Counted from the first letter of the stretch, positions 1-8,001 are shown. The stretch is DNA of 9,861 nt from Desulfamplus sp. (GCA_015233755.1 JADFXA010000058.1:1-9861); one strand, 5' to 3'. A program made the numbers and translations. The notes: generated by a model from the letters alone, not told the origin.

Positions 1-2
1 AA

Positions 3-3000
3 GAGGCTCTTAAGAAAGAACGTTCTGAAATAATCTCTCTTCAATCAACATTGCACGATGTTCATGTAAAGTTTAATACAAAACTAAAAGAACAAGAAGA
101 GATAATTGAAAGTAGGCAATTAATTATTAATGATATGCAAGATTCCCTTCAAAAGAGTAATTGTGAAGCTAAATCATTGCAAAACGAACTTCAAGAGAAG
201 AATTATCAACTTGAGGAGCTCATTAAAAAAGAGTCAGAATATATTTCCATAATTGGCAGATGCAAAGAAGAGCTTAATGGAAGTATTGTAGAAAAAGAGT
301 CGTTAAGAGTTAGCTTGACTGCGTGTGAGCACAATAACCAAACTCTAATTAGTATCCATGAAAGTCAGATTAATGCCCAAAAGGATGAGATTGTCAAACT
401 TCAAGATATGCTAAATGCTATTTATATAAGTCTTGCTTGGCGTTTGATAACAAAATATCGTATTTTTTTGGAAAAAATTATACCAGCAGACTCCATTGGA
501 AGAAAATGTTATCAAATATGTAGAAGGATATTTGGTGGAGTTTATCGGTTTATATTATCAATAAAAAGTAAATATAAAGAGAGAATAGAAAAATCTAAGC
601 CCGAGCCAATTTTATTTAATTCATTGAGCTCATTAAGATGTGAAAATGCCTTATATAGTGAATGCCCAGCTGTATCAAAATCAGATGCATTAGAATCTAA
701 TACAATTCTTCTTGTTTCACACGATTTTGAAAAAGCAGGTGCTCAGATAAATTTAGTCAATATGGGCAGCTCGTTAAAGTCGAAATATGGTAAAAATATA
801 ATTTTTATTGCTCTTCAAAACGGTGCTTATAGAGATGCGTTTGAAAAGGTTGGAGATGAGGTTATTGATCTTAATTTGAGCTTAAGAGGTAATCTCGAGA
901 TAACGCCTTATATAAAAGATGTTTTTAGGAACTTTAAAGAGCGTGGAATTGATAAATGTATCTGCAATACCGTTGTTAGCGGAATACTAGCCCCCGTTTT
1001 AAATGAATTAGATTTTTGTTTTATAAATCTAATTCATGAGTTACCCGTAACAATAGAGATAAGTAGTTTTCATGGAGCAATTCCAGCTTTGAAGCAATAC
1101 TCAAAAACTATAGTATTTTCTTCTGAATATGCTAGGGATATATATATAAACCAATATAATTTTAAAAAAGAGCAAACATTAGTAAAACCCCAGGGTAGTT
1201 ACTTCAAAAGTATTCCTCTTGAAGATAAGAAAAAAGCCAAGAAAGACATAAGAGATCAACTTTATTTAACACAAGATTCAGTAATTATTTTAAGTTGTGG
1301 TTATATGACGTTGCGTAAAGGGCCTGATATTTTTATTAATCTTGCAAAGCAAATATTACAAAACCCCAATAATAGTAATATTCATTTTGTATGGCTTGGT
1401 GGATATGAGCCTGAAATAATGAATTGGATGAAAAATGATATAAAAATATTAGATATTGCAGCTAATGTTCATTTTATCGATTTTGTAGATGAGCCCGCAT
1501 CGTTTTTTGCTGGGGCTGATATTTTTGTTCTAACCTCCCGTGAAGACCCATTTCCAACTGTTGTATTAGAAGCAATGGACAATGGTACACCAGCTATTGC
1601 CTTTGATGGAGCAGGAGGAATTCCTGAGCTATTTAGAGATGGCTGCGGTATAATTACTCATTATCTTGATGTAGATACAATGGCAACAGAGATATTGACA
1701 CTACTTACAGATAGCGCAAAATATCAGTCAATTGCCAATCTTGCAAAAAAAAGGATTCAAGAGGATTACGATTTTGATCGTTACACTGGTTTCTTGCTTG
1801 AGTTGCTTGATAACAATTTATCTGATCACACTATTGATAACTCTTCTGATAACCACAATTTAAATAATTCTGATATTTTACCACAATTTTCCAACTTGCA
1901 ACCGTTAGAGAGATTACCAGAAAAAGATAAAAATTTACTTTATATTAGCTCTTTATTAGATTCGAGCAGAAATATAGGAGAGTATTATAAACCTCTTAAA
2001 CATAATCTACCTATAAATTCTGCGATCAAGATGATAGCCTTTTATCTTCCACAATTTCATCCTATTGATGAAAATGACAAATGGTGGGGTAAAGGTTTTA
2101 CTGAATGGAGTAATGTCAGCAAAGCTATTCCGCAATTTGTAGGACATGATCAGCCAAAACTTCCGGGAGAACTTGGCTTTTATGACTTGAGATTGATTGA
2201 TATTCAAAGACGTCAGGCAGAGTTGGCAAAAAATTATGGTATTCATGGTTTTTGCTATTACTATTATTGGTTTGGTGGCAGAAGAGTTTTGGAACGACCC
2301 TTAGAACAGTTGATAAATAATCCTGATATTGATATTCCATTTTGTCTTTGTTGGGCAAATGAAAACTGGTCAAGACGCTGGGATGGTTCAGAAGATGATA
2401 TTTTGTTAAAACAGGAATACTCTTTAGGATATGATAAAAAGTTTATTCAAGATATATCTACCTACTTTTTAGACAAACGCTATATTAAAATTAATGGAAA
2501 ACCAATTTTGTTGGTTTATAGGGCTGAGTTACTTCCTGAACCTTTAAATACAGCTATTTTATGGCGTGATTGGTGTTTAAAAAATAATATAGGAGAGATA
2601 TACATCTGCAATGTCCATTCATTTGAGAGTATTAACCCTAAATCAATTGGATTTGATGCTGCTATTGAATTTCCTCCTAACACCTTTCCCGTTAATCCTA
2701 TTAATAATTTCGTTGATATTGTGAACCCTGATTATAAAGGAATAATCTACGATTATCTACAGTTAGTAGATATTTCAATCTCTTATAAAATGCCAGATTA
2801 TCCTAAACATCGAGGGATCACAACAAGTTGGGACAATGAACCCAGAAAACCTGGAAGAGGCACTACCTTTATCAATTCCTCTCCAGATATTTATGAAAAA
2901 TGGTTAAGCCACATAGCATATTTTACAGATAAGCATTTTAAAGAGGATGAAAAAATCATTTTTATAAATGCATGGAATGAGTGGGCTGAAGGAGCTTATC

Positions 3001-3845
3001 TTGAGCCTGACAGAAAGAATGGCTATGCCTATTTAGATGCAAGCTACTCTGTTATATCAAAATTTGAAACTAAAAAACAAAAATTGATTAAATCAACACA
3101 GAACAATATAAAAAAAGATGCATCAATAGCTGTAATTGTCCATCTCTTTTATGATGATCTTTGGGAAGAGATAAATAGGTATCTTAAAAATATTCCTGAC
3201 AAATTTGATCTTTATATCTCTATAAATGATGGTATTAAAAAAGAGTTTATTGAAGAAATGGTGGCTCTTTATCCAAATATACATCTATTTGCTTTTGAGA
3301 ATAGAGGCAGAGATATTCTTCCATTTATAAATATATTAAATGAGATAGTCTCTTTAAATTATAAATATATATGTAAAATCCATTCTAAAAAATCAACTCA
3401 TACAGATGTGGGTCAAAAGTGGAGGACAAACATTTATAAAGAGCTATTGGGAAGTCCTAAACAGATTCGTAAAATTTTGGATAGATTTGATAAAATAGAA
3501 AATCTTGGCATAGTTGCCCCTAAGGGCTACCTGATTCGTCTAAATGACTGTATAGGATACAATGATGAGTTAGCAGGCAAAAACATGGGGTATATTAAGC
3601 AATTTTTAAATGAGCTTGATGCCGAACTTATAGAAGATGAATGTTTTGTAACTGGAACAATGTTTTGGTTTAGACCTGAAGCACTAAAGAGAATATTATC
3701 ATTAAATATATCATCAAAGGATTACCCAATTGAGGATAAACAAATTGATGGTACAATAATGCACTCACTTGAAAGGATAATCACGCTATGTGCAAGAATA
3801 TCGGGTTACCAATATATTGATACTACGCAATGTGAGAAGGTATAA
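3..3845 (+). CDS. Multidomain glycosyltransferase (coiled coil, GT4, WbsX-like, RgpF-like), 5' partial
   Basis: This is a polymer-building glycosyltransferase of a surface-polysaccharide locus, acting on the cytoplasmic side. The frame is open to the left edge, so the true start lies outside; the TTG at 51 sits inside a continuing heptad-rich coiled coil (about bases 3 to 400) and is not a convincing start. Next comes a basic hydrophobic segment around base 429 (SLAWRLITKYRIFLEKI), like the 'WRLT.PLR' stretch after coiled coils in many O-antigen transferases. A GT-B domain runs from about 699 (TILLVSHDFEKAGAQ) to about 1800, with the donor-site segment EDPFPTVVLEAM at 1542, followed by GGIPEL. 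An Asn/Asp/Ser-rich linker leads to a WbsX-type (GH99-like) domain, from MIAFYLPQFHP at 2031, through KWWGKGFTEW, to NAWNEWAEGAYLEPD near 2970. The last part, from about 3123, resembles rhamnan-synthesis protein RgpF (IAVIVHLFYDD, NRGRDILPF, KIHSKKSTH, GTMFWFRPEAL). Domain assignments come from remembered motifs; sugar specificity is unknown. Confidence 0.9.
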   Translation, partial: EALKKERSEIISLQSTLHDVHVKFNTKLKEQEEIIESRQLIINDMQDSLQKSNCEAKSLQNELQEKNYQLEELIKKESEYISIIGRCKEELNGSIVEKESLRVSLTACEHNNQTLISIHESQINAQKDEIVKLQDMLNAIYISLAWRLITKYRIFLEKIIPADSIGRKCYQICRRIFGGVYRFILSIKSKYKERIEKSKPEPILFNSLSSLRCENALYSECPAVSKSDALESNTILLVSHDFEKAGAQINLVNMGSSLKSKYGKNIIFIALQNGAYRDAFEKVGDEVIDLNLSLRGNLEITPYIKDVFRNFKERGIDKCICNTVVSGILAPVLNELDFCFINLIHELPVTIEISSFHGAIPALKQYSKTIVFSSEYARDIYINQYNFKKEQTLVKPQGSYFKSIPLEDKKKAKKDIRDQLYLTQDSVIILSCGYMTLRKGPDIFINLAKQILQNPNNSNIHFVWLGGYEPEIMNWMKNDIKILDIAANVHFIDFVDEPASFFAGADIFVLTSREDPFPTVVLEAMDNGTPAIAFDGAGGIPELFRDGCGIITHYLDVDTMATEILTLLTDSAKYQSIANLAKKRIQEDYDFDRYTGFLLELLDNNLSDHTIDNSSDNHNLNNSDILPQFSNLQPLERLPEKDKNLLYISSLLDSSRNIGEYYKPLKHNLPINSAIKMIAFYLPQFHPIDENDKWWGKGFTEWSNVSKAIPQFVGHDQPKLPGELGFYDLRLIDIQRRQAELAKNYGIHGFCYYYYWFGGRRVLERPLEQLINNPDIDIPFCLCWANENWSRRWDGSEDDILLKQEYSLGYDKKFIQDISTYFLDKRYIKINGKPILLVYRAELLPEPLNTAILWRDWCLKNNIGEIYICNVHSFESINPKSIGFDAAIEFPPNTFPVNPINNFVDIVNPDYKGIIYDYLQLVDISISYKMPDYPKHRGITTSWDNEPRKPGRGTTFINSSPDIYEKWLSHIAYFTDKHFKEDEKIIFINAWNEWAEGAYLEPDRKNGYAYLDASYSVISKFETKKQKLIKSTQNNIKKDASIAVIVHLFYDDLWEEINRYLKNIPDKFDLYISINDGIKKEFIEEMVALYPNIHLFAFENRGRDILPFINILNEIVSLNYKYICKIHSKKSTHTDVGQKWRTNIYKELLGSPKQIRKILDRFDKIENLGIVAPKGYLIRLNDCIGYNDELAGKNMGYIKQFLNELDAELIEDECFVTGTMFWFRPEALKRILSLNISSKDYPIEDKQIDGTIMHSLERIITLCARISGYQYIDTTQCEKV

Positions 3846-3851
3846 ATATTT

Positions 3852-4598
3852 ATGGTTCAATCTATAGTTTTTAAATGTTCTGGTTATTGCTATACTTGTG
3901 ACCAACAGGTAGATTTTATTGCTTATAATGATTGGTTTAGGGATCATTTTGTCTGCTCAAACTGTGGAAGTATTCCTCGCGAAAGGGCACTTATGCAAGT
4001 TATCGAAACCTACTTTCCAAATTGGCGGCAAGCAATAGTACACGAGTCATCACCTTGTGGAAGAGGTGCCAGCAGTCGGCTTGCTAAAGAATGTTCTAAC
4101 TATATTCCTTCACATTTTTTCCCTGAGCATATATCAGGAACTATTGTTGAGGGAATACGTTGTGAGAATTTAGAAGAGCTTTCATTTGCTGATGAGAGTG
4201 TTGATTTGCATATAACACAAGATGTCTTAGAACATCTTTTTTATCCTTCAAAAGCATTTAGTGAAATAAATCGGACTTTGAAACCAGGTGGTATGCACAT
4301 CTTTACCGTTCCAATAGTAAATAAGAACAACCCATCTACATTAAGAGCCTGTATAAATAATAATGGAATAAAGTATATTATGCCAGAGGTATATCACGGT
4401 AACCCTGTTGGTGATGGCAGGGCTTTAGTTACCGTAGATTGGGGTTTTGATATTTGTTGGCATATTTTTAACGCTTCTGGTCTTTTCACACAAATTATTA
4501 ATATTGATGATCTTAGTAAAGGAATTAGAGCTGAATATATTGAAGTTTTAGTAACATTTAAGCCCAATAAAGATGAACGAAAGACTATAATGCCGTAA
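3852..4598 (+). CDS. Class I SAM-dependent methyltransferase with N-terminal cysteine cluster
   Basis: This probably methylates a sugar or the growing end of the glycan, using S-adenosylmethionine in the cytoplasm. The 248-residue protein has an N-terminal cluster of cysteines (C9, C13, C16, C35, C38; CxxC pairs at 13-16 and 35-38) that looks like a small zinc ribbon. The Rossmann part follows: a motif-I region at about 62-78 (IVHESSPCGRGASSRL, without the classical GxGxG), the conserved segment SFADESVDLHITQDVLEHL (111-129) and LKPGG (143-147), as in Methyltransf_11-type enzymes. A later segment, PEVYHGNPVGDGRALVTVDWGFDI (about 178-201), is probably substrate-facing. The start is the ATG 6 bases after the upstream stop, with GAGAAGG at 3834-3840 as ribosome-binding site 11 bases away, so it is the second gene of the operon and likely translationally coupled. 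The methylated atom and acceptor cannot be told; a role in capping or trimming chain length is only inference from context. Confidence 0.85.
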   Translation: MVQSIVFKCSGYCYTCDQQVDFIAYNDWFRDHFVCSNCGSIPRERALMQVIETYFPNWRQAIVHESSPCGRGASSRLAKECSNYIPSHFFPEHISGTIVEGIRCENLEELSFADESVDLHITQDVLEHLFYPSKAFSEINRTLKPGGMHIFTVPIVNKNNPSTLRACINNNGIKYIMPEVYHGNPVGDGRALVTVDWGFDICWHIFNASGLFTQIINIDDLSKGIRAEYIEVLVTFKPNKDERKTIMP

Positions 4599-4649
4599 TT
4601 TAGTGGATAGCATTAATCTCTTTTATCGATTATGGATTCATCTATAAAC

Positions 4650-4668
4650 AACTCTTACTTTAAGAGTT
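4650..4668. terminator. Perfect 8-bp inverted repeat between convergent operons (weak terminator candidate)
   Basis: AACTCTTA (4650-4657) and TAAGAGTT (4661-4668) are exact reverse complements separated by the three bases CTT. The repeat overlaps the last two bases of the minus-strand mutase stop codon and lies about 50 bases past the plus-strand methyltransferase stop. The stem is AT-rich (2 G-C pairs of 8). Neither side has a real T-run: the minus-strand transcript continues GTTTATAG, the plus-strand one AATAACAAC. The position between convergent genes fits a shared terminator, but the structure alone is weak. Confidence 0.35.
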
Positions 4669-6130
4669 AATAACAACAAGAAGGGTGCGGTGAATTGACA
4701 ACATCTGGATACCAAAGAGTTAGCTCTTCACCTTTATAAATTGCCTTACTTGCAGCCTCCACTCCCTGCATGAATGAGTGATCCATATTTCCCACTTCAT
4801 AACGCCAAGCCCCAAATCTTCCTCTTGATAGAACACCTTGTTCTTGTAGTTGCTTAATCATTGGAAATAGAGCCTTATTTCTATTTTTACTTGGTGTTGG
4901 ATAACCATTCTCTACTCTTTTATACCATGTATGATTTATTTCGCTTTTGTCTTTAATGAGTTTAGTATTAACCGCACCTTCTATTACTTCGTCGACAACT
5001 TTCTCATGGGTTACAGGTTTCATAGGGCTTTCGCTCACCTCAAACATTAACGACCATGAATTCTTTATATCTGGAACATTATAAGGTGAATAATTGCTAA
5101 ATACAGTAACTCTATAAAAAGGGTTATCATTTTCAGGAAAATATATCCAACATTTATCTTTTAGGTATTCAGGCGGATTTCCTTTTAGCCCCAGACCTAT
5201 AACATGAGTTGATGAATATTTTAAATCTAATTTAGTTTTTGTTGCTACTTCTGAAAATAGATCTACTTCTGATTTTGAAGTCTTTTGGAAATTATATAGT
5301 GACCCAATCTCTGTAATTGGAATAGTGCTTATTAAAATATCATAACCTTTTATTGTACCATCTTTAAATTCAAGGGTTTTATCTTTAATATTAACCTTAA
5401 TCAATTCACTATTAAAAAACATCTTATCTTTAGGTAAAGAAGCTCCAATTTTTTCCCAGATAGCTCCGGTTCCACCTAAAGTAGGAAATCTGAAACGAGA
5501 ATTTGGACCCCAGCCAATATCATCTTTATCAAATATGTGGTTATCAATAATTCGTTTAATATCAACCTTTGCAACACGCTCACCAACCCAATTGTGGCTT
5601 AACTCCTCAACAGGATATGCCCACACTTTATAGTTGTAAGGACGTAGGAAATATTTTGCAATCCCTTTACCAAATCCAGCATCAATCCAGTCTCCAAAAT
5701 GCCTCAACTGAGATGACGATAAGTTTGATATGGATTGATTGTTTTGAATTGAAAAAGGAGAAGTCTGAATATCCAGAAGACCATGCAAACATTCACTAAA
5801 GATCTCTTTGGGCAATCTGTGGATATTATTTTGAATAGGGTAGGGGATAAATCTGTTTTCCATCCAGACCCAAGCACTTCTATCATGGAAAAGCCATTCT
5901 GAATCTCTATTCATAACAGTATCCATAACATGATCAAAATATGGATAGTGGCTGAAAAGAACATGACCACCTATATCCCACCAAAAATCTTCGCTATCTT
6001 TAAACGATGCGGATAGACCTCCTGTATGGTTACTCTTTTCATAAAGAGACCAATTTTTATGCCCAAGTTCGTTTAAACGCCAAGCTGCACCAAGCCCACA
6101 TGGTCCCGCTCCAATTATAATAATATTCAT
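4667..6130 (-). CDS. UDP-galactopyranose mutase-like FAD enzyme, eukaryotic type
   Basis: The likely reaction is ring contraction of UDP-galactopyranose to UDP-galactofuranose (or a close sugar-nucleotide relative) by reduced FAD, supplying a furanose donor. The protein starts straight at the dinucleotide-binding strand, with GAGPCGLG at 7-14, a TGGLS flavin motif at 36-40 and GGHVLFSH at 54-61, which carries the histidine by the flavin in fungal mutases. Other segments that I recall as nearly identical in the Aspergillus enzyme are YPIQNNI (97-103), RPYNYKVWAYP (163-173), WGPNSRFRFPTLGGTGAIW (207-225), SSTHVIGLGLKG (306-317), FYRVTVFSNYSPYN (338-351), MKPV (370-373), GYPTP (409-413) and SRGRFGAWRYEVGNMDHSFMQGVEA (435-459). 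These hold the arginines and tyrosines that bind the substrate diphosphate. Its 487 residues fit the eukaryotic type (about 500) rather than classical bacterial Glf (about 370-400). The start is backed by GAGGT 12 bases upstream. It is the last gene of the minus operon, 38 bases after the propeller gene, and ends in an odd SCCY tail. Confidence 0.85.
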   Translation of the reverse strand: MNIIIIGAGPCGLGAAWRLNELGHKNWSLYEKSNHTGGLSASFKDSEDFWWDIGGHVLFSHYPYFDHVMDTVMNRDSEWLFHDRSAWVWMENRFIPYPIQNNIHRLPKEIFSECLHGLLDIQTSPFSIQNNQSISNLSSSQLRHFGDWIDAGFGKGIAKYFLRPYNYKVWAYPVEELSHNWVGERVAKVDIKRIIDNHIFDKDDIGWGPNSRFRFPTLGGTGAIWEKIGASLPKDKMFFNSELIKVNIKDKTLEFKDGTIKGYDILISTIPITEIGSLYNFQKTSKSEVDLFSEVATKTKLDLKYSSTHVIGLGLKGNPPEYLKDKCWIYFPENDNPFYRVTVFSNYSPYNVPDIKNSWSLMFEVSESPMKPVTHEKVVDEVIEGAVNTKLIKDKSEINHTWYKRVENGYPTPSKNRNKALFPMIKQLQEQGVLSRGRFGAWRYEVGNMDHSFMQGVEAASKAIYKGEELTLWYPDVVNSPHPSCCY

Positions 6131-6168
6131 TTTAGTTCACTTACCTCAAATATTTAGATTTTTACTAA

Positions 6169-8001
6169 TTACAATTCAGAACAATCTGTCTCTCTACAGA
6201 TATGCAATTCGTAAAGAAAAAGGGGTGTTATTAAATCAGAAAGAAAATTTGCGTTGTTCTTATTTGCAAAGCTTACTATGACATAGCGGGATGGTTTATT
6301 AAATGGTTGTTCAAGACCAGCAGAAGCAGCAAGAAAATATCCATTGAAATTAAATAGAGGTATTCCATTTATAATAGGCTTGAAATCTGAAATAACTGGA
6401 ACAGTTTTCCATTTAAGTTCAGAAGACAAATAGGCGTATTGGGTTGAATTAGTTGGTATAAAATTGCCGTTTGCGTCTTTATCATAAGGTCCCGCACAAA
6501 CTATATAAATATCAGATAAATCTGATGAAGATGATTGAACTCTTGCATTAAAGTTAATAGTTTCTCCATTACCATAAAACATCTTATCAGTAGATATTTC
6601 CATTAAATTTGATTCATTATCTGGAATTTCAAATTCAGAAAATATCAATCTTCTATCTCTTGCATCTGCAAGAGCCATTAACATAAAGGTATTTTGATAT
6701 ATCTTAATGCGAGCATAACCTTCACAAGAATATGGATGAATTGCCTGTTTGACATTCCAATTAACTCCATCAGGGCTGTAGTGATACATGATATTGCCCC
6801 CATCGCCATCTGCGTCAATAGGCATATCTGGTGAGTTATCCCACACACCATGAAAACCACCTGATTTATCTTCAATAATACCCATTCCCATTCCTGCTCT
6901 ATGTAAAAAAGGTTTGTTAACTTGTCCAGCAACTGTTTTCATCGTCCAGCTATTTGTAGTTTGTGAATAGCTTCCTATTAAATTTGATGTTCCTTGATGT
7001 ATTCCATTTGAGTCAGTTGCATAATGGTAATATGAAGCATAAGGTATTCCATCTTTGTTGATAGCAAGCTCTGTCCAGAACTCATTTTCAGATAAATTAC
7101 CTGAATCAGCATGGTCAACTTGAGACATTTTCCAACTGTTCAGATCACTTGAAAAGGCATACCACAATTGGTGACCAGCCCCAGAAGGAAATACAACCCC
7201 TTTAGTAGCAGGAGGGTGTGTTGTCGGATAAGCTTTCATAAGTTCATCACTGTTTCCATTGCCATATAAGATATGGTACTTATTACGATTTTTATCGTAA
7301 ATAAAATTAGCAAGCCTATAATAATCAGATGTTTCTAAATTAATAACCTTTCCTTCCCATGTTCCTTTTTTTGTCGTAGATGGAATAAACATTTTGAGAG
7401 CTTTTTTAAATGGCGGGGTAAGTAAATTGCCTTGACTATCAGCAAATATCTCATATTCTCTCAAAAATATAGGTTGATTATATTTATTCAACTGCATCTT
7501 TGTATGAAATGTTCCAGAAGCGATGTTAATTTTAGGTTGAACAACACCTTTTATAATTGTCTGATATACCAGGCCAGATGTATAGCCATTATAGTCTGGG
7601 TGATTATGGTCAATAAATTGTGTGCCATCTACGATATAACATATATGAACTACATCATTATCATCAACTATAAGGTATGTTGAAATTGAATATGCTGAAC
7701 CAGACTCTTCAAGCACAATCTTTTTTTCTCCTGACCATGAATATTTTTTATCTTTTGTTGAGACTAATTTGCTTGTGTAAATTATTTTAGCTTTAGTAGT
7801 GTTTGGTATAGGTTCTGTATATACACAGTGAATAGTTCCATTTTTTGATACGTCAAAGTCATAGGCATAAATTCTGATACCCGGACTCTCTTGTGAATCT
7901 ACAATTGTCTCTTCTGTTATAGTAGATAGCTTTGCAAAGCATCTGGCCTCAAAAAATACTGTTAATAAAACCAACATCAATAGGAATAGTGTTTTTTTCA
8001 T
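6169..8001 (-). CDS. Secreted BNR-type beta-propeller protein with C-terminal beta domain
   Basis: This is an exported protein, probably binding or cleaving a polysaccharide. Residues 1-23 form a signal peptide (KK, hydrophobic core LFLLMLVLLTVFF, cleavage near CFA|K). A motif of the form D..G..H..Y/W recurs about every 60 residues: 48-61 (YDFDVSKNGTIHCVY region), 111-123, 171-184, 234-247, 313-325, 375-388 and a degenerate copy at 430-446. That spacing suggests a seven-bladed propeller. SPDGVNW at 409-415 is a near-perfect Asp-box and SSDLNSW at 284-290 a weaker one. DADGDG (396-401) matches the DxDxDG calcium-loop pattern. Residues about 465-600 look like an immunoglobulin-like beta domain, and CRETDC at 602-607 could form a terminal disulfide. 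The ribosome site GAGAAGG lies 7 bases before the ATG. Sialidase-like BNR_4 proteins and propeller polysaccharide lyases are the nearest classes I can think of; I see no assignable catalytic residues, so a binding-only role remains possible. Confidence 0.8.
   Translation of the reverse strand: MKKTLFLLMLVLLTVFFEARCFAKLSTITEETIVDSQESPGIRIYAYDFDVSKNGTIHCVYTEPIPNTTKAKIIYTSKLVSTKDKKYSWSGEKKIVLEESGSAYSISTYLIVDDNDVVHICYIVDGTQFIDHNHPDYNGYTSGLVYQTIIKGVVQPKINIASGTFHTKMQLNKYNQPIFLREYEIFADSQGNLLTPPFKKALKMFIPSTTKKGTWEGKVINLETSDYYRLANFIYDKNRNKYHILYGNGNSDELMKAYPTTHPPATKGVVFPSGAGHQLWYAFSSDLNSWKMSQVDHADSGNLSENEFWTELAINKDGIPYASYYHYATDSNGIHQGTSNLIGSYSQTTNSWTMKTVAGQVNKPFLHRAGMGMGIIEDKSGGFHGVWDNSPDMPIDADGDGGNIMYHYSPDGVNWNVKQAIHPYSCEGYARIKIYQNTFMLMALADARDRRLIFSEFEIPDNESNLMEISTDKMFYGNGETINFNARVQSSSSDLSDIYIVCAGPYDKDANGNFIPTNSTQYAYLSSELKWKTVPVISDFKPIINGIPLFNFNGYFLAASAGLEQPFNKPSRYVIVSFANKNNANFLSDLITPLFLYELHICRETDCSEL
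7933..8001 (-). other. Sec signal peptide of the propeller protein
   Basis: The first 23 residues carry a positive start (MKK), an uninterrupted hydrophobic core (LFLLMLVLLTVFF) and a small residue before the predicted cut after Ala23. The residues before Cys21 (EAR) do not fit a lipobox, so signal peptidase I processing and a free periplasmic or secreted protein is more likely than a lipoprotein. Confidence 0.75.

Noticed and set aside
51..53. TTG as the start codon of the large glycosyltransferase
   Set aside because: The frame continues open to the window edge with the same charged, heptad-like sequence, and no ribosome-binding site precedes the TTG at a proper distance. The gene is 5' partial.
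1804..1885. Repeated 'gataa..tctgata' bases between the GT4 and WbsX domains as a DNA repeat
   Set aside because: The similarity is short and imperfect and is explained by an Asn/Asp/Ser-rich protein linker.
2007..2373. Two minus-strand open frames of about 80 codons inside the large glycosyltransferase
   Set aside because: They lie opposite strongly conserved WbsX motifs and have no recognisable domain; they are shadows of the coding strand.
5569..5886. Short open frames overlapping the mutase on both strands
   Set aside because: The mutase reading is supported by motifs across its whole length, so these are coincidental.
6678..7683. Short open frames overlapping the propeller gene
   Set aside because: Low-complexity translations with no domain and no ribosome site; the propeller repeats explain the region.
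7936..7941. Possible lipoprotein cysteine (Cys21) in the propeller leader
   Set aside because: The preceding residues EAR do not fit a lipobox, which needs small residues at -1 and -2; a standard signal-peptidase site after Ala23 fits better.
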